This document shows positions 13,120 through 27,000 of a stretch of DNA of 64,000 nucleotides, one piece after another. Position 1 is the first letter of the stretch. Each line of letters starts with the position of its first letter. Source of the stretch: Bugula neritina (lineage: Eukaryota > Bryozoa > Gymnolaemata > Cheilostomatida > Bugulidae); assembly GCA_964035545.1 (NCBI GenBank), contig OZ037766.1, positions 4,751,722 to 4,815,721 of the forward strand, read 5' to 3'. Under the pieces are notes generated by a model that saw only the letters and a list, made by a program, of their open reading frames with translations, did not search any database and was not told where the DNA came from. The position numbers and the translations under genes were made by a program.

Positions 13120-16100
13120 CTAAGCGTTGCACCGAATCATAACCTTGATTGCACCTGAATCTGGCGAGTAGGCACACTGGAAGGCCTCCTCAGACTCCTT
13201 AAGAATAAACTGGTGAGATATAAGGACCTCAGGCTTTATTTTTCCGGAGCTCACCATTGCTATAGCCTTAGGGTAACTAAAATATGAGACATTATAGGTT
13301 GTAAAAACAATAGTCTTGTACAAAATCTTTATATTGATAAGGAACTTGCTTAGCTTAGAATACAATTTTCTTTCAATTATATTCAATAAGTGAATGTCTA
13401 TCATCCAGTGAGTTGTCTATTTAGTAAGTGACATTTAGATCAATAATTTTAGCAAAAAGCCAGTAAAACGATCACCATAATTATTAAAAAATTTGCTATA
13501 GTGTAATTTCATATGAAGTTTAATTCAAATATAGAAATATTAGGTAAACATTAACTTGGAACAAGGCGATTTATTCAAATTAAATGCTTGGAGTCAACAC
13601 ACTATTTGATAATTGAGGGCAGATAACTTCAAATACAGTTGAGTATTTTACTACAACGACTTAACTTACATACTGTCTTAGAGTGTAAATAATAGAATTT
13701 TTTGACAAGATTTAAATTATCACTCTACTTATCGTACTGTATATACTACTTGCTACTAAACATTGAACTAGTTATATAAGACAAACTGGCTGAGTAACTA
13801 TAACCTAACACATACATATAGAAACTTTAAACAGTCATTCATAACCTCTATTGCACCAAATACGAAGCAACTGTAAAAGTTATGTTATTCATGGTAAAAA
13901 ATATCAGCATAAAATGAATAAAAACTATATTTAAAATCAAGTTTCAAGCAGGATAGAGGACACAAGACGTCTTACCAATTGGCGTATCTAAAAACACCTC
14001 TGATGTCAATCTCAAAAGTAGCAGCATCGACCAATGGAACAGAAGGTTCTTTACTTCCTCTACCTACCAGCACCACACTTCCTCCAGGTCTGGTAGACTA
14101 CAAGCATATATTGAGTTAGAGTCATATGTGTATGTTATTAGGTAGTGTACAACACTTGCAGTGCTACGATATACTGTATCTTTAAATAATTCATTACAAA
14201 GAGACTATTTTTGAGGTCAAAAGAAAAATAACTATAATTCAATATTTATCATTGAAGTAAAAATCATTCAACCAATCTAAAAATAATGAAGAGTTGTCAC
14301 TCCTATAAAAATAAGTTTCAATTTATTTGTAAACTTTAGTAGTATAAAAACAGCTATTTTATTTTCAAATTTCAAATTTATCCAATTGATTTAATTAAAT
14401 AAATATATTGTTAATCCGGTTAAAAAAATTAACTTCTCAACATAGAGAAAAATTAGCTCAGTTCTATTTCTAGCAAAAGGCTATATCATCGAATTTAGAA
14501 CAAACTAAGAATAGTTGAGTGAATACAAGATTAACTCATAAGGTTATTTAGAAAAATCAAAAGGATAATTTGGCAATGGGAAGTGCAACACATATAACAT
14601 AGAGGATGAATACCCTCCCACTACCCGAACAGGACAGAGTAGAGATTAGGTTAGGTTAGGACTACATACGTGAATACCAAGCGAGACTGAGCTATCGGCA
14701 CCACTACACTCTATAGTAGCGTCAACACGGAGGCAAACCGCTTTGATTTCTTTCCCACAATCCTCCATACTTGATGATCTGTCCTTCATGTTCATGACAT
14801 GGTCACACCCAAGCGTCTTAGCGAGTGCGAGCCTGTTCTCTGATATATCTATTAGCGCATGTGTTATAAATTTACAACATGAAGTTGTCACAACATCTTT
14901 TAAATGGTTACTAGAAGTTGAAGTTGGAAAAAGCTTTATGAACAAGTCGCTGAAGGTAACAAGTATTTGAGCAGCTATAAGCAACAAAAACTTCAAACAG
15001 AATTATAAACTTTCTAAAAAATCTACAAATTAAACTGTGATTATACTAAATTCCACATACCATGCAAAGTAAACTGTCAAATAGTATTTTAGGTAGAAAA
15101 CAATCAGATGCAGGCAATATATGTGAATAACTTTTTTAAATATTACAAAATCACACAAGTTGTGCATTGTTTTTGATGGGAGTTTTATTTTGTTTTAGAA
15201 AAGTTATAATATACCTGTCATAACAACTTTATCTGCACCCATTGCTTTGGCTGTCATTAACACCAGTAATCCAACTGGACCTACAACAGGGAGAAAACAG
15301 CCATTTATATGGTCAGCTATCCAATAAAGAAAATATATACACACAACAAATAGTTATTTGTGCAAAAGGAACATACCATGCAACACAATTACTTATTACA
15401 GACATGTATAAAGCTAGCCGAAGTTCTTACCTGCCCCACAGATGAGAACATTGGACCCCAGGCCAACGTCCCCTCTCTGACATGCGTACACAGCTACAGC
15501 AAGAGGCTCCATCAGTGCTCCCTGGTCTAATGTCACATTATCTGGTAGCCTAGATTTAACATGTAGACACAAATTATCATCAACTAACACACACTCTGAA
15601 ATACACTCTTAGATATAATTTATTTGTCACATAAGTAAGTAATTTCAATGTGAGAACTTAGTCTACATTTAGCATATGATGAAACCTAGTCTGTGAGAAG
15701 ATAACTCCGACCACCAGTCTCCCAGTTCCTTACAACACAAGAATTATTACCTGCGACCTAAGAGAAAAGATTTCATGAAAGCAAACATGGCAGCTAATCA
15801 ACTCTCACTTGAAACAGAAGTCCTCTGGATGAGTAAAATACTGAGACAAGTTTCCATCTACTGGAGGTGTAGCGCAGAACTTCATGTCACCACAGAGGTT
15901 GTACCGACCAGCGTGACATATATAGCACTGTCTGCACGGTACGCCAGGTTCTATGGCTACTCTATCACCTGCAGAGACGATTTATAGCGACAATGTTAAG
16001 TATTTATTTGATACACACACCTAGAATGATTTGATAACAAGGTAATTCCATGCTATATCAGCTTGTACACTCTATTTGTCACTTTATACCTATTTGATCC

Positions 16101-17774
16101 CATCGTAGTGAACATAACTTTCAATCATAATTTCACAGTAACTGAGTTTAACTTTTAATTTTCATGTAACATACAGTTTTTGTTGCTGATTAAAAGGTAA
16201 GACAACTCCTATATAATAATTCAACGCTTGTAATTAATTTGATTAAAATAATACAACATGTTGAAATCTCATGATTATGCTTAGTAATTATCTTTGATGA
16301 ACTGTTTTGCTTGCTGGGTACCTGAAGAAGCGCCCGGTTTTCAACCGTAAACAAAACTAGCCAAAGCCATAACATTTTACATAAAAAAGCTCCACTACTC
16401 AGATGAAGCAAATGTTTAAAACCACAGAGGAGTTAATTTTAAATGTTTCTGCCACACTTATATGAAAAAAGTTAGTTACAGAAAGATCCTTAAGTAGAAA
16501 GTGCAGCCAACTCCTTACACCCTTCAAATGTCAACAAAACCCAATCAGCATAGAGTTGTCGGCCCCACTGCATAATCACAGGATAAAAACAATGTAACGC
16601 TTTTTACAAAAACTGTTATTTCACTTTGAGAACAAAAATTTACTTGTGTACTTACTAGTTACAATTAGCTTATTGAGTGATGATGTCATAACACTCACCT
16701 GGTTTAAGATGTTTAACATCTGGACCACACTTTAGCACTGTTCCACTTCCCTCATGTCCTATCACCATAGGGGAGCTCATGGTGAATCGCCCACACTTTG
16801 CATATTTCCAGTATTTAAGATCTGAGCCACATATACCTACTGATCCCATCTTAAGTAACACATCTAAAACAATATAAATCATAACTAACACATTTAGAGT
16901 ATTATTCTATATAGCAAATATATTAGCAAGTTAGATGAAACAGAAATGCATAGAAAGAACATTAAGCAACATTATATCTCTACACACACACTCACAAACC
17001 CCCCCCCCTGCGCGAACGCATGCACACACACATATATATCTTAAATAAAAATTAATGCTAAGCTATTACATGACATTTTTTAATCCAAAATATTCACAAA
17101 ATGCAAGCAAATCGTTAGTGAAGAAAACAGCCACATGTAATAGAACAAATTTCTGTATCTTGCATACATTCTAAAGCGCAAAATGTGTTATGACGAAAAC
17201 CATTGTAAATATAAGTAAACTACCTGAACAATTCTAAGGGTAAAAAGAGCTGAGTATTTAATTAAAAGCAACATTTTGATTTATAAAACATTTTTTATTT
17301 AAACATATTTTGACCAAAATGATCATAAAAAATAGTATTGTTGTTAAATTTAAGTCATAAATAATAAAATAATAAATTGTAAAATTTTTTCAACAAGGAA
17401 AAATCATCGATATAGAGATTTCCTATACACTTCAATCTGAATATATATTACCATTTCCAGAAGGGTCCGTCTGTTCTCTTGTATCCTGTAGGTATAAATA
17501 GAATCACTTGAATGCTGAGAGAGCAGGAAGCACATATAAGGACATTGAACTCTTGAACTAAGCTGTGCAAAATTATGAAAGCAACTCTATAAAGAAAACT
17601 ATGAGCTATGAAAGTAAAATGACAGATTATATCTATTAACAGCAACAAAAAAAAAGGACAGAGTATGTACCCAGCTACTGACAATACTTAGCACTATAGT
17701 AAGGGGGTAATGCATACCACCCGCATGTCCTCCGCACCATGCAAAACAACGCACAGATTCTCAGAGGTACTCAT
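13120..17774 (-). CDS. SORD: Sorbitol dehydrogenase (zinc-dependent MDR), 352 aa, 9 exons
   Basis: NAD-dependent polyol dehydrogenase that oxidises sorbitol to fructose in the cytosol (polyol pathway). Exons, high to low: 17718-17774, 17452-17485, 16699-16863, 15809-15968, 15431-15549, 15215-15280, 14670-14848, 13976-14097, 13120-13276. They sum to 1059 nt with consistent phases. Catalytic-zinc ligands are visible as C42 (GICGSD), H67-E68 (GHEGSG) and E153 (LMEPLAV). The nucleotide-binding loop CGAGPVG is at 176-182. A four-cysteine structural-zinc loop (C97, C100, C103, C111) is intact; human SORD has lost these cysteines, whereas insect and yeast enzymes keep them. The C-terminus, with FRYAN, the VLISHQF block and a final IKVMIRC, matches SORD rather than alcohol or threonine dehydrogenases. 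Length is close to the human 357 aa. Confidence 0.95.
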
Positions 17775-20233
17775 GATATATGGTGGCAGTCTTGACTCAC
17801 TAAAATTTTCAACAAAAAAGATTATTAGTTGTACAGTAACTTGAGCTTTTTGGGTACAGTGTCTAGCAGCCGGGCTCTTTCATGTATAAAATGTAGTAAC
17901 TCAATCATACTGGCAATGCTTTGTATAAGAATTAGAATATATTTCAAAGAGCTTCGGTTTTTACCTTTGACCTTTAAAGTGCTGGGGAAATATCATTATT
18001 AAAAAATTGTAATGCATTTCAGGCAATATCTTTACATAACCTGCTAAAGTTCCACTAGTAAAATAACAGATGAAAAAAGTAAATTGACAGGCTGAAATTT
18101 TCTTGTTGTTTTCCGTGAACAAGTTTATGATTTAGGAATGAGAAAATAATCTTTTTTTTACAAGCAGCATTTCAGTCACACACTTGATTTGATAAACTTG
18201 CAGGCTTTAATCTTTCTTACGTTAGAGGGAATTGTCTGCTGACGGCAGAAAATTCCCTCCAATCAGAGGTTTGTCTGTTATTAATCTGTCTAGTCAGAAC
18301 CTCAACTAAACAGAAAATCCAATAATACTCCTTGGTAACTAATAAAATTGCTGATAAACTATTGTATTTGTTAGTATTACAAAGAAAACTCAGTAATAAT
18401 AATAATAAATTACCTCCACTACTTTAACTTTGTACTACTCCTAAGTATGACTGCTTCTGCGCACTGCAGATATTAAGCCATGTACTACTCCTATGAGTAT
18501 ATATCAGTATGAACTTATAAAATTACTCTCAAAGGTTACAGTCTTAAAGTTACTGTTAGACTAAAGGCAAACTAAAAAACTAGCACTTAGTAAGTTAGCA
18601 CTGTTAGCAGTAATCGAAATTCAACCTGCAAGACTAAAAGTAAGTGCATACTGCAAAGGCTAACAATAACATTAAATCTAATAGTAATAAAAATATAAAA
18701 TTAAATATTTATATAGAAAGCTTTTTAATATTTCAACAACTTGAACTACCCTTGCTGAGCTATTACTATTACATTAGTGTTACTATTACTAATTAGTATT
18801 ACTATTAGACTTAGTGTTACTATAACTATTACTATTACTATTAGTATTACTATTACTATTAGTATTACTATTAGTATAAGTATAAGTATTTCTATGGCTA
18901 CAGTTATAAGTTAATGTTATAGCCATAGTTGTATTACAACTAAATTTACTGAGACGGTTTTTACAGAGTTTTAAGCATGTAATTATGAGTACAACAGTTA
19001 ATCATAATGCTGTAACAACAATTTAGCTAAAAATAAAACCACTGTCATTACCAGTATCATAATCATAATGATTATGGCATCAACTTTAAATTAAATGCAG
19101 GTTTGCACAAAAAATCGTTTAATGCAGCACAAAGTTTGGGATCATTGAGTGAAGTGGATCGGGGAGGGACGGGCCTCTCCAGTTTGAGGCTAAGGGTTTT
19201 GAGTTTAGGCAAACACTGCACTCAGTGACCATAGATTTTGTGCTGCATCTGGTGACCCTCGTTTTGCATGCTTTCCATGACTTTCGTTTAATAACCTAAG
19301 TACCGTTTGACACTGAAGGGATCCGCTAGTACCTCGATAATTGTAATTCAGCACTTTGGGTAACACGCAACAAATTATTAATGTCAAGAATAAGTTAGAA
19401 TTATCACTTGAATTCACTACTTTTCTGGTTTGTACTTGTGGGTTTGATAATTTCATAGTATTAGTAATTACAAATCAGCATTTATTTCAATTATTATTAT
19501 ACACCTGCATACATTAGTAATCACTTAGCTAAGCTAATATTTACAAAATTTTGTAATTGAGTTTTCTTAAATATATACCAATAGGCAATAAGTCAATAAG
19601 TATAACTAAGCAATGGGTAGTACTAGGTCTAGTAGTAGTAGATCTCACTCACAATCACTGCATTTAATCTGTGACTGTGAGTGTCAAACTCACTCTCAGT
19701 GTGAGTGTGAGTAGTAGTATGAGTATCACTATCAGTAGGGCATTAAATCTGATACGCACTTTAAGTAATTACTCATGAGTCATGACTCATGTAGTCATAG
19801 TGATACTGGTAGTGATAGTGATAGTCATTGTGATTGTCATTATAATTATGATATTCAAATGGAATATGATTGTCGTTATTGAATATTTTATTTAATCCAT
19901 TGAAATTGTGAGTGAGCCACTGTGTCTGGTATTATTCTAGAAGTAGATATCAATTTCAATATCTACAAACGCCACAGAGCTGGGCAAACACGAACAACTT
20001 TAGCACTGCCTTTTGAAGACAACAAATAAAATGAACATTATTTTGAAGTACTACTATAATTAGTAATCAATCATTATTTGTTTTCTGTAACTCAGGATTT
20101 AAGGACACTATTTTCCTTAAAAAAACATCCACATTCAACTGTAACAATTTAATTTTTAGGTGCACACAATTGCATGTTTTTTAAGACAAGCTATTTGAAA
20201 ATACATTTTTGTAGCCTGATACCTGCAATCGAC
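17775..20233. other. Divergent intergenic region rich in AGT/ACT simple sequence
   Basis: Separates the SORD start (minus) from the zinc-finger gene start (plus). It contains ATT/ACT trinucleotide runs at about 18763-18893, a TCATAATCATAATGATTATG block at 19055-19076, and GTGAGT/AGTGAT-type cryptic repeats at 19615-19860. It should hold both promoters. An ORF at 19205-19456 (minus) has no family signature and was not accepted as a gene. Confidence 0.55.
18225..18259. repeat. 35-bp imperfect palindrome
   Basis: GAGGGAATT and TCTGC arms are mirrored by GCAGA and AATTCCCTC around a 3-5 nt centre, forming a strong potential hairpin. It could be the terminus of a small foldback element or a regulatory palindrome; no flanking target duplication was recognised. 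Confidence 0.6.
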
Positions 20234-23200
20234 ATGGATATTGAAGTTGATCATGAATTTTGGACGTCATTGAAGCTGATATCCGCTCGCCCAGAAGAGG
20301 AAAATGCATTTGGTACAACGTTGCACTCTTACTCAAGAGAGAAAACAGAGCTCAAAGATGATACTAAAGTAGTGGCTAAATGTAAAGTGACTGAAGCTAG
20401 GTGCTTACCAATTACTACTATAATATCAAGAATTCAGGCGGAAGATAGTGGATCAGACAGTGACTATGAAACTGTTGATAGTAGCCACCATCCCCCACCT
20501 TCACATACTGGTGGCAAGTGGAAGCCAACAAATATATCATTTGATGAGTATGTTCTTTTTAACATATACATACACTATGCATGTATTGTAATACTGTTCA
20601 ATCAGCTTAAAATAAATGAACACAGCTAAATAAGTAGTAGACATTGGTAAGTATATCAAATGTTTTAGTGGGTAATTTTATCTAATTTGGATGTAATAAC
20701 TTCAGAACTAACACATTGATAACAGTCACTCTGAGAAGTGGGTGATTGCGATTTGTCATGCTATTTGTATGTAAAGTACGTTGTAATGCTAATAATAATG
20801 GTGTCCCATAACTAATCAACATCTAACTATATAATGCTGTGTGTAATCAATAAGCTAATAATGATGTTTGATTTTAACATGTCAACTTATAATGTGCATC
20901 AAATTAAAAAATTTTTCTATGTTTTGTTGCGATAAGTTCATTTGATTTGTTTATTTCTTCAGTGTGAATTGGGATAATGTCTAATCTATATGTTATAGCT
21001 CAAATATTTCTCCAAGAAAGTCGTCATCACTAGATGTATTACCAAGCTCTGATTGGACCAACTCGAAAATAGAAGAAACTGGTGCTTCAGACCAGTTTTG
21101 TGGCGTTTGCTCTTTACGTTTCACCAAAGTTGAAAACCTGGTCATACATCTAACATCTAAGAAGCACCGCAGTAATATAACTCTAGAGAATAAACATTTG
21201 GCTGCGCAACTGTACACTCGGCATCATTCTGATTTGCTGAAAAGAGCAGCGTTTCAGTGCTGCTGCTGTACATTTGCTGCGGTAGAACACACAGAGCTCG
21301 TCACACATCTTAAGTCTCAGTTACACAAGCAGACAATAAGTAAATTGTCTGGTCCCATGGAGTGTGTATCTTGTGGCTTTCTTGACTACACTGGCACAAA
21401 CATGTTGATACATTGTATGAGCCGCGAACATATGGCGAAAATCTCAAACAAGTCGGTTGTTATTAAAGAAAAGAGATCGCAAATTAAATGTTTTGAGTGT
21501 CCAAAAGTGTTGCATTCAACCGTGCAGTACGCTCGCCATGTTAAATATCAACACTCGAGGGTTGTTGACCGGAATGCTAAGGTGAAGCGTTGTAACTTCT
21601 GCAGTTTTCAGGGAAAGCCGTCTGCAGTTCATCAACACATAACACGAAGTCATTCGAAGGAGAGATCATATTTATGTAAGGTTTGTCAAACAGGTTATCA
21701 TTCGAAATACGATCTAGTCAAGCATTACTCTACAAAGAAGCACCTTGAGTCACTGCTGGACAGTTACAGAGGTGTACTGACTGTAAAAAGTGGAGACAGT
21801 TGTGTCCATGATTCAAGTGTTGTGTTGAAAAACACTAAAGCCTGTAAGTTCTGTGCATTCATTACACCTGAGCTAAAGCTTTTACAGGATCATTATACCA
21901 AAGAACATCGTAATGAGCAAGCAGACGAGAGTCTTTTACCACTCCCATCACACAAGACACCCATTTTCTGCAGATATTGTTGCAAGCAATTTGCTGATAA
22001 GAGTCAATCATTCTCCCACGAGGTCAGCCATATCCAGGTGAGACCACATCTAGCTGCAATGCAATCAGGTCATTTACACTCACTTTAGGCCTATAAACAT
22101 ATGAAGTTCACTTAAGGTTTTGTAAATATCACGTCTTGAAGTTCTTAAAGTATATTGTAACATATTTCTAATAATAATATAATTTTTTTCATTTTATAGA
22201 GTGGTTACTTCAAGCTGCATTTAGTTTTTTTCTATTTATAGAACCACCTTCAATCAACATCTGAAGATATTATCTCCACGTGTTTCATATGCTATGCTGA
22301 GGGAAACGCGTCACTAATAGAACACCTGTCTCTTCATAACCCATATGCAAAGGTAAGCTTCAATCCATTAATTTCGGTAAACTATTATATTTTTTGTTTT
22401 AGGTACTTTTCGGTGATGACTTTATTTGACATCATTTTTTCATGATGCTATCAGCATGTCAGCTATATGTGTGCAGTGGTTTGTTGCTGTTGGATAGGAC
22501 AAAAAATCTTCAGTGGAAGAAGAAAATCAAACTTCGACGATGACTGCGAATAGCAAGAGGAATAAATCCCGATATCCGTGCACTGTTGAGGGGTGCGCAA
22601 GGAGCTACAAGACCAAAGGAGATTTGAATATTCATCTGGCTAGTCACTCAGGTATACCCGCTGATTCCATATTTTACTGCGTCATAGGCCAGGTCTTCTA
22701 TCCTATATTTTTAAACTGAAAGTAGTAGAGGGTTCATCAAATTCTTCATTACTCACTTCAGCTTTTAGATATTTGTATTAGCCAAATATCTCACTATCCT
22801 AGTTGTAATGTCGAGTAGCTCAAGCTAATGAAATAATTGTAGACACCAGTTTACAAAATATAATATAAAATCGATTAGTATTGCAATTTTGACATTGTGT
22901 GTACCGATTGCTCAGTTTTGATCGTAATTATGATAAAATCCGCATGTTGGTTTTGAGGCTGTCCACCAAATTTTAGCTACCTGTAACTCTAGGTAACAAG
23001 GAGTTTCCCTGTCCGCAGTGTGAGAAGAGGTTTCCAACGAAGAAGCAGTTGTCTGCACATACGCTCACCCACAATAGTCACACTCCGTACAGTTGTGAAT
23101 ATTGTAACTACAAGTGTAAGACACGCTGCCACTTGCAGAGACACATGAGGATACACGCCGGCAGCAAGCCCTACTCTTGTCCCTATTGTCAATACTCTTC

Positions 23201-23435
23201 GACTACTATAGGGAATTTGAGAAAGCATGTGATTGGTTCTAAGAAACACAAGGGTCTGCCCATGTATGAATGTTCAACTATTGATTGCAACTTTGTGAGC
23301 GACACTTTAAACTCGCTCTCCCAACATTTGTCTCAAGTGCATAATATTCATGATAAGAAATTGATGACCAAATCTACAGAAAATGATTGGACGGAAATAA
23401 TAGAGGGTCATCCAATAATACAAGCTCAACACTGA
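20234..23435 (+). CDS. C2H2 zinc-finger protein with about 14 fingers, 686 aa, 5 exons
   Basis: Exons: 20234-20547, 20999-22037, 22242-22352, 22498-22651, 22993-23435. They total 2061 nt (687 codons) with matched phases. The N-terminal ~120 residues are acidic and Ser-rich without fingers. Exon 2 carries eight dispersed fingers, several with a long second His spacing (for example CGVC...HLTSKKH, CKVC...HYSTKKH) as in U1-like or ZNF407-type fingers. Exon 3 carries one more. Exons 4-5 encode five closely spaced fingers: a C-x4-C finger (CTVEGC), three canonical C-x2-C fingers, and a final C-x4-C finger ending HLSQVH. The tandem array is the likely DNA-binding part, making this a nuclear transcription or chromatin factor. 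The overall layout recalls ZNF407-like proteins, but orthology cannot be settled by eye. I took the Met at 20234 because the sequence before it resembles a 3' splice site in a 5'UTR intron. Confidence 0.85.
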
Positions 23436-24041
23436 TACCAGTGAATTATTTATGTTAGCTAGATGAATGTGCAATTTTGGTTTTATACACTTTTTTGAAA
23501 AACAGCAATAAAGCAATCAGTAGTCAGTCAGCAATGAGATTATTTTATAGCTAATATAAATTATTTCTTCATAAAACAATGTAATTCAATAAAATGTTGA
23601 AATTATTCAATCATATATAAATAATTTTATAGGAAATGTAATCTTGACAAAACGTTCACATAAAATAGCTGTCTACATCTCATGATGTTTGTCGAACAAC
23701 ATTTATTACTGATTAGTTCAACTGTTAAGGTGTTGAGTAGACATACATATGTATAGTATAGAAAATGAGCTGTGAAGTGGCATCACGTATTAGGTTACAG
23801 CCATATTGAGACCATTGTCGCCTTGTTATTAGCATTTGTCTCAAGAAATTTCCAATGTGATATTCCTATAACCATGGGATCTGAAAGGACAACTCCAATA
23901 TGATTGGATAGCAGCTGTTTCACCCTGATGGTCAACGTAGACTAAGGCCCATACATCTTGTCTGACTTCAGTAGCCAGTAATCAACACTTGCAGTACTAG
24001 ACATGCACTATCTGAGAACTGAGTCTACAAGTACTATACTA
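23436..24041. other. Converging 3' ends of the zinc-finger and METTL17 genes
   Basis: No coding sequence seen. It holds the zinc-finger gene's polyadenylation signal at 23507 and presumably the METTL17 3'UTR on the opposite strand. Confidence 0.55.
23507..23512 (+). terminator. Polyadenylation signal AATAAA of the zinc-finger gene
   Basis: A canonical AATAAA lies 72 nt after the TGA stop of the zinc-finger gene, implying a very short 3'UTR. Confidence 0.6.
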
Positions 24042-27000
24042 TCAGGTGCCTTGAGAGCACTCGCTGTCTATATCTTCTGCGCTGTCGGTCACTGAACTAT
24101 CAGCAGTTGTAGCATCACTGCTGCTGGCGTCCAAATCTTCCGGATTCCAGCCAGTTATAGGGAGTCTAGTGCCCAACACACTCCGCTTTGCCAGTCGTAC
24201 CAGGTTACTGCAAACAGCGACGTAATGTGTATATGGAGTTATTGTCTATTGGTGTGTTGGGTTTGTATATTATTATGAGACAGTATATCATATAATATTG
24301 AAATAAAATGGCATACAGTAATCGCACAGTTGCAAGGTTAATTAATTGACAATTATAAAAAACAGTAGCCGCATTCTGGAAACTCAATGTTTGCAGATAG
24401 TAGCTTAACTGCCTTCAGTGTAGTTCTTAAATAGTGCAAGGCATGTATAAATTACCAGGCGATTAAATCACTAAATCTCACCCCACATTCTGCGATTGAG
24501 TAAATACAGCTCGGCCAACACGGCCATCAGGGAAGCACAGTTGACATTGCGCACTGGATTTCTGTTTGTTTGCGTTGCTAAGGCAACGAGGAGCTCGAGG
24601 TTCATCAGCCAACTTCCCTTTCTTCAACACCACATAGCAGTACCTGTCATGCAATAAACCAAGAAGTTACCAAATAGCCAATTAATTCTTCTGAACAGAC
24701 ATATTTTCAGCTCAAGAATATTACTCCATTTTCAACTTGAAAATGTTCATTAATAACATGCCATACATTTATTTAGCACCAACTAGCCAAATACAAAATA
24801 AAATTAACTTAAAATACACACAGATAACAAAAGTTTTCTCAATGAGGTAAAGCCCAAATGTTTTGTCAACAAAAGTATGACAATTCCTTATTTTAGACCG
24901 AGAGATGATAATTCCTTATTTGCAAGCTATTATAGACACTCACCTTACACTTGTACCTTTCTTGGAACGTTGCTTCGGTTCCTTTTTAGATTCCTAAACA
25001 ACAAGTCAGCCATGCTAGTTATTGTACAGTAAACTACTAAAATGTACATTAACAACCTAATCAAACTTGAGTCCCATTTTTTACAGCAATTTTTTTTGCA
25101 AATTTAACAAATTTCACAAAATGTCTCATAGCTACATAAACTCTTCAAGCTTAGAAGAAAATCGTTCAAAGATTAGAAAATATACACATGAAACAGAAGT
25201 ACCAGCTTACACTTTCGAGAAAGACCTTCTTCTTATGCACTTGAGACGGTCCAACTTTATACGTGACCTCAAAGCTACAAGCCTTTGATCTCTCCGAGAC
25301 TAGAGGGCAGGGTTTCTCATGGGGACACTAGTGATATCATATTATATAAAAACAGCTCAAAGTATAACTAAGACAATATAGATACAGCTTTAACAGAACT
25401 AAGGCATAGAAATTAATCAGTACGAAACCTCAGGTTGGTACATTTACACAAGTATCAGTAGCATCCCCTTCCTTTAGACACATAAGTACGAGACAAGAGG
25501 GTTATACTAACTGGATGAACAGTGTAATCATACTTACCGGTGCAAAGACATGTCCTGAGTGTTTACTGCTTTTGTATGTCTGAAAATATCAATACACTTC
25601 ATTTAAATTTAAAATGTATTCTTCAATTATAATTTACTTTAACTGTTCTTAGTTTTTAAATAAATTGTTTTGTATTTATAAAGATGCTATAATAACTAAT
25701 AGTGATTAATCAAGAACATGACAATGTTCAAGATAAGAACTCATGCAAGTTTATAGTCGCCATTTCTGTGAGAAACAATGAAGATAAGCAAAAGCCTACA
25801 CAGTGACATGTCATTCAATGAAACTAAATCAAGTTACATTCGAATTTTGAATCAAACAGCTAAGTTGAGTTACACATTGATCTAAATTAATTATATTGAT
25901 CAACAGTAGCTATTGTGATGTACCAACATTTAGTATGTGGAGTCGTGCTTCCTCAATGAGACTATGACCATACGGTGTGCCAATCTCTACAAGTATAAGG
26001 TAGTCCTTAGTCTGAGTCCAAAGTTTATCTATATGCTGTAGTCGGGTCTTTTTGGTGGGCAGTTCGAGTAGCGTGTGACCAGACAGTACCAAATCAAACC
26101 TCAGCTGTAAGCATCGTCGATAGAATCATGTATCACCACGCCATGATGCACAGCAATACGTAAACGACATGAATAGCGCAGTTTAAAGCTACTCTTGAAA
26201 GTCCCAAGAAAGCAGAATTACTTGTAAAATACCTAAGCTGACACTTAGTAATGTCATAAAACGTAATGCCAACAGCATTTATACACTACATTACAATACA
26301 TATCATCACTAAGCCTTAGATCTATCAGATACTTCTTCTCTACTTGACAAACATAAGCAATTTCAAAAGGAACAATTAGATTTTAGCCTAATAATGTATA
26401 TGACACACTTAAACTCTGGAAATACACTTACACCCTTCTTAGAGTACTCTTTATCCAACTGCTGCCTGAAGTATACGCCAGGAAATACCATGTCGGCATC
26501 AGCCTTTCCTTCTACAATTTACAGTCACAGCTAGACAATATCCATAGCCTGAGAGATCTGATACAATGGGGTACGTTAGGGGACTGCCCATACATACCTT
26601 GTAAAAGGAGTCGGGCTAATGTGCAAACATCAACTGAATGGTCCCAGCAATAGTGTTCATTCACTGATGTCCAAATCTCGTTTATTGCCCTGCAGAGAAC
26701 ATTGTATGTATAGAACACAGAACCAACAGGGTATTATATATAGTCTATATATACTATACTATATAGTATATATACTATGATATACTATATATACTATGAT
26801 TTCCTATGCATACCGGATATAAAGCTATACATACATGGACTATATAGGGTAATACACTATATAGTCCATGTAGTCAAAGTAGAGCATGTAGATTCCCATC
26901 TTAAGTAGCAGAAACTACAGACTTGAAAAGTAAAATTTCTCATCGAATGCAACAAGCATGAATGTTTTAAACGTGCAGCTTTAAATCAAAGCAAATCACA

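Noticed and set aside
19205-19456. Minus-strand 83-aa ORF upstream of SORD
   Set aside because: No splice context, no family motif, and embedded in intergenic DNA.
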